64,000 bases of DNA from Sphagnum magellanicum (lineage: Eukaryota; Streptophyta; Sphagnopsida; Sphagnales; Sphagnaceae), in NCBI GenBank assembly GCA_021904315.1, contig CM038918.1:20335303-20399302 (forward strand). The letters are read 5' to 3'. The notes below the pieces were generated by a model, which was not told where the DNA came from, did no database searches, and saw only the letters and a program-made list of their open reading frames with translations. Position numbers and translations under genes: made by a program. Shown piece by piece: positions 59,881-64,000 of this stretch. Position 1 is the first letter of the stretch. Each line of letters begins with the position of its first letter.

Positions 59881-61116
59881 TGGTCAATTGGGTACATTCG
59901 AAAAGCTTCATTTGTAAGGTGTTCCAACTTGAAAAAACTACTTTCATTTATTAGTCATTGAATGCACGTGAAAATTTTGATTTGTGTGAATGCTTCAAGT
60001 TGCAATAATTATTTACATGTACATTAGCTAATTAAATGCACTCCAAAAGTTTTAGTTGTAGGAATGTATGAACCTATAGGAATTACTTACATTTATGGGC
60101 CAATTTAATGCATTCAAGGAACTTAATTTGTTAAGGTGTTTCGATTTGAAAAAATTACCTTCATTTATTGCAAACTAAATCATTAGTAGAAAACCCCTTT
60201 TTTTTTACCAACCCTTGTTTGACTTTATATCATCTTCAACTACATTTTAGTTGTGATTTTTTGAATATTTAAAAAAAAATTCACAATTGCCAAGTAAATT
60301 GAACCACCTACTCTTTTAGTGGACAAATGAAGGCAAATCCCAACTATTTTGGAGCTCATGAAATATTCTTAGCACCCCCATGGTCTACAATTGAATTATA
60401 GTTGAAATGTTGACTTGGAAAATTACATAATCTATAGTCAAGCCTTTCAAGGTGGTGTGTCCCATGTTCAATTACTTTGGTCAATTAGAAAACATAGTGA
60501 TGGATGATATTCAAATTAGGACTAAAGTCTTTGTTGCAAGTGCACGACAAGAGTATCTCTCGACTATGACTACAAGTTGAAAGGCAAAAACCGAATGTTA
60601 GGCATTCTTACATACTATGTCAACGCCTCAATTGCAAGTGCTACTTAGTAAACATGACTACAACCATTGTGCCATGCTCTACAAACATTGGTATACATGC
60701 ATGGTTTTGGTTTTAAGAAACAAATATTTATTGAGGTTGTCAAAACCAACAAAGCCATAATGATGAAAATATGTTCCTTTTCCTTGAAAGACCCCAATAG
60801 TTAGATTTTGAAAATTATCAAATTAATTGATGATTTGTCATAAACATTCAAATCCTAGGTTCCATGATAGATTGTGGGAAAAAACGATTTAGATCCAAGA
60901 AAGTATTATTCACATCAAGATGCGACCTTCCACCCGACTCCCTATTAAAAGAAATTTGGCATTGAAAAAAGTTTCAAGGTTTAGGGTCCTAAAACGTTTT
61001 TACGTTTAAGTGACATTTGTAAATCAATACAATTCAAATTAAATTGTAAGCTCCTATGGATTGTGAAAAGGCCCAACCAAGTTCATTATGAAATGACCCC
61101 ATTTGTCATATTCCAT
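59881..61116. other. Intergenic after the LRR array
   Basis: Diverged LRR-like sequence fades out by about 60170. The rest is AT-rich without a recognisable gene. Confidence 0.5.
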
Positions 61117-61740
61117 TCAAAAGAAATTGAAATTAGTAAACACTAGCAACAAGCCCATGAAATAATCAAACAACATTGTTATGATATCAAAAAGGGGAAT
61201 ATGCCAACATAACAACTTTGGAATGCTTGAGGTTTTATAAAAAGGATTCTGACATACTAAAAGAAGAAGAATGCCTACCAATTTTGCAAGAACCATTGAA
61301 AGTTCAACATGTCCATTCCGTACTTGTAGATCACCCATATTTTCAATGCACAAAAATATGTGGCCTAGGGTATGAAACTCCTCACCGAACAATCTAACTA
61401 CTTCTTCTTTGTTAACCTCATTTTTGAGGTTCACAACCTCTTACCAAAGCTTTGCAATTCGACGACATGCGAAACTTCTCTCCACATCAAGGGCACCAAT
61501 TTTCAAGTCCTATGATCAAGCGAAAATCCCATTGAGCACGAGCTTTGGCACATTTGCTTCTTCTCCTTTCGCATGTGTTACAATATCGAATACTTCTCCG
61601 TTAAGTTTGTAGTGCCTAATACTTATTAAAGCAGAACACCCTTTTATTAGTTGAAATGCTTGTCCACAACTTTGCTTCATGAACATACGTGCAATTTTTT
61701 CAAGTATCTTGTTTAAGTTAATATTACCCAAAAGGGTCAT
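61117..61740 (-). pseudogene. Decayed exon of an unidentified helical protein
   Basis: Two minus-strand open stretches (61740-61516 and 61434-61117) are in the same frame. The 80 bp between them still reads like protein (DLKIGALDVERSFACRRIAK), broken by TGA, TAG and TAA. Together they give roughly 200 codons of amphipathic-helical sequence (FQLIKGCSALISIRHYKLNG; LKNEVNKEEVVRLFGEEFHT). I do not recognise the family. Its place next to an NLR suggests, but does not show, a link to immune-receptor N-terminal helical domains. Confidence 0.45.
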
Positions 61741-62607
61741 AGTTTCTAGCTTTTAAATACTTGTTTTTGTTTTCTTTGCTTATCACAATTAGTTGGAATC
61801 AATGACTAAAATCCTCAAATGATTAGTCACCTTTTTTTTTTCTTTCTTTCCTCTAGTCCTTTTGGTCTAATTCATTAGAATTGACAATTAATAATGAAAT
61901 GGTGGTTTTTTTTAATGTTGAAGGTTGTAATGGCTAGAGGAAGGAGACTAAAGGTGGTGGTGATTTGGAAGTTCAAAAGCAAAATGTTGCTTCATTAGAA
62001 CAAACAATTAGGAAGTAAAATGTTAATCCATAATAACTAGGACTTGGTGAACAAGATATTGTTCCATCAAAATCAAGACATGGGGAGCAAAATGTTTTTT
62101 CATTAGAACTCAAAATTGATGAATCAAACAATCTATTTGGTTTAAAGTTGACAATGGTGATAGTCTACAATTGAAATGATGAGACCAATACAAATTGGGA
62201 ATTTCGATCGAGAAATGGTGGGTTACATTATTTTAGAATTTACATACATTAGATTAAATGCAAATAAAAATAATTGTACAAGTTTTTAAATTTTTAATTA
62301 TATTTTTACCTTCCATCATTTGATGAAAGCTGTGAGATTTTTTTTGTCAAATTTTTTTTATTGTAATACTTGAAAAGAATTAGAGTTTGCAAGAATTGCA
62401 TCTAATTGTGTGATTTTATGTTTTGCAATACTTGCATTATGTTTTTTGAACTTTTAATGTGTAAGGTTTTAGTGTTAGGATTTTTTTATTACAAAATAAT
62501 GATTTTTAAAAGATATTTTTTGGTTTAAGTCTGGAACTTGAAACTAACAATGCTTCTTAGCAATCGGCACCCCCTTGTCCACCTAATATGGCTTGGAAGG
62601 ACAAATA
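61741..62607. other. AT-rich intergenic, nothing recognisable
   Basis: Long T and A runs with short direct repeats (AAAATGTT...CATTAGAAC). No gene-like frame is seen. Confidence 0.5.
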
Positions 62608-62907
62608 ATGGATAAGGTTGGGTGGAAATGGAAGTGTAAAGTTGGCATTTGCATTGTCACATATTGTGCCAAATGGTTATTGATCAAACATTTGAAGGAG
62701 GTGCATGGCTTGATGGCAGAAAAGGCCAAACCCGGGGGGCCTTCAACTTCTAAAAGAGGTCTTCAACGTCAAGACCATGTTAAAATGAACATTCACATTT
62801 TGGGAGATGCCATGGCCATGCAAAATCAAAATGATCAAAAGGTTGTTAGTTGTGCTCGTGCCAAAGCCCAGTGTGAATGGGATAAGTTGATAATTATTAC
62901 AGAATAA
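62608..62907 (+). CDS. C2H2 zinc-finger protein, 99 aa, possibly transposon-derived
   Basis: The first ATG of the frame (62608) gives MDKVGWKWKC. A single zinc finger follows with spacing C-x4-C-x12-H-x4-H (CKVGIC ... KHLKEVH). A basic, Gly/Pro-rich linker (KPGGPSTSKRGLQRQD) precedes a helical tail with alternating basic residues. There is no nuclease or transposase domain in this frame. A dispersed repeat begins about 200 bp downstream, so it may belong to a mobile element or its remnant. Confidence 0.4.
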   Translation: MDKVGWKWKCKVGICIVTYCAKWLLIKHLKEVHGLMAEKAKPGGPSTSKRGLQRQDHVKMNIHILGDAMAMQNQNDQKVVSCARAKAQCEWDKLIIITE

Positions 62908-63099
62908 TGTCCACCATTACCAAAACCAACTTTGGTCAAATTAACTTCAAAGCAATTATTGCAAGTGTTCGGTTTTAATGCCCGGGGCATGGGAAGCATG
63001 CCTCGAGATGCAACATCATAGATGGAAAAGGATGATGACGCACCCCTAAGCTCCTTGATGGATTAATTACAAGTCCAAAGGTGAAGATAACGGAAGGAG

Positions 63100-63850
63100 A
63101 AGGAGTTGGGGTGCGCTTCATAATTTGTAGCATTTCAGGGTAGAGGAGCGTGTTGGAGCTCTGAGATGGGACTAGGAAGATTGACAAACAATTCAATTAT
63201 TCACATTAACCTACACAAACCAAACAACAAAGTTGGTTAGAGTGTAGTTGGAGCACTTTGGTGCACAAATGAGCCATGGGCAAACACAGACTCACAAGAC
63301 TCACCACGACCCGGACTTGAGGGAAGTTATCACCTTCCCCCCTATAGTATACTCTATGCTTGGCCACAGGACTAGCACCCAAATGTCATTTTGTCCCGGG
63401 ACTCCCAAATGGGAGTCCTAAAATTTCAAAAGTTGGGACTCCTATGACTTTGGGGGCCCATAACTTTGCTATTAAACCTCTAATTGAAATGAAGTATAAA
63501 GCAAAGTTATAGCCCTTGTCGAAACATTTACAACAATATGTGGCATGCCACCTACACGCAAGGAAATCGGGGCCATTTTCGACTTTTAATGGTCATGAGT
63601 CAAACTACCAATTTGACTCCCGGCCCTTCTTTTGGCCATAACTTGTGTTTTAAGTGTTTAAATGGGCCATGCAAGCCCATTTTAGACATCTAAATTATAA
63701 GAGATTTCCAATGATATAAGGAACTCCTCAATCCAATGGTTTTTGACCCCAGTAAACTGAAGATTCGGGAATCCATTGGAACCCCAACTCCCAAAGTGGG
63801 AATTCACTTGGGAGTGTGAGGGTTCATTCCTTCACATTTTCCTACATTCC
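63100..63850 (+). mobile_element. Dispersed repeat (copy 2), same family as inside the LINE
   Basis: Ordered similarity to about 22780-23480 on the same strand: GACTAGGAAGA, ACTCACCACGACCCGGACTT, ATCACCTTCCCCC, TCCCGGGACTCCC, a CGACTTTTAATGGTC block, TTTGACTCCCGGCCCTTCTT and a final AAGTGTTGGG/AAGTGGG-type end. It is noticeably more AT-mutated (CG to TG/CA) than copy 1, consistent with older age or methylation-driven decay. The right boundary is unclear; the last 150 bp of the window hold nothing recognisable. Confidence 0.7.
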
Positions 63851-64000
63851 AGGGAGCATGAGATGTGATTCTCGAGCTTACCTTTTGGCCTACACCCTTG
63901 CAAGCCTTTGCTTTGGTCGCCAGTCTAAGGTTAGGGTTGCGATAGGTGAAGATTTACAAGAAATGATTCATCCATTCATTCTACATATGCACAACAATTG

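Overview
This window looks like nuclear DNA of a land plant, probably a non-seed plant such as a liverwort or moss; a fern is possible. It is AT-rich, its genes are split by GT-AG introns of 0.1-1.5 kb, and it carries plant-specific families: a SYP2-type vacuolar syntaxin, a ClpT-type plastid Clp accessory protein, a CYP72-clan P450 and plastid-type GNAT and dUTPase genes. The strongest lineage hint is an NLR whose N-terminal domain is an alpha/beta-hydrolase. That class (hydrolase-NBS-LRR, HNL) was described from liverworts and is not known to me from flowering plants.

Layout. 1-6.8 kb is AT-rich with no gene. 6.8-7.3 kb holds a MITE inside a GAT/GTT-rich satellite. 8.8-11.0 kb (+) is a five-exon plastid-type GNAT acetyltransferase. 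11.4-16.1 kb (-) is a complete five-exon P450. 16.6-18.2 kb is a hairpin-rich repeat tract and a GC-rich island. 18.5-23.9 kb is a decayed LINE with another repeat inserted in it. 24-28.4 kb is intergenic with several tandem duplications. 28.4-30.7 kb (+) is a three-exon dUTPase, convergent with a ClpT-like gene at 33.2-31.4 kb (-). A minisatellite carrying G-box cores follows at 33.6-34.1 kb. 36.0-39.7 kb (+) is a multi-exon coiled-coil gene I do not recognise. 42.4-42.6 kb (-) may encode a small secreted peptide. 47.0-43.7 kb (-) is a complete seven-exon SYP2-type syntaxin. 48.5-53 kb holds a Copia fragment, two MITEs with TTA duplications and one of two tRNA-derived SINE copies. 53.6-58.4 kb (+) is the HNL gene, whose LRR array decays out to about 59.9 kb. 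60-64 kb contains a decayed helical-protein exon, a C2H2 zinc-finger reading frame and a second copy of the repeat found inside the LINE.

The genes are ordinary single plant loci with no sign of operon-like cooperation. Three encode likely plastid-targeted proteins (GNAT, ClpT, possibly dUTPase), one an ER-membrane P450, one an endosome/vacuole SNARE, and one an intracellular immune receptor. The most unusual locus is the HNL. Its NB-ARC exon is intact, its hydrolase nucleophile motif is split by one extra T, and its near-identical 72-bp LRR units spread the same nonsense change through the 3' array. All exon joins were worked out by eye from GT/AG sites and reading-frame phase; no alignment or transcript data were available.
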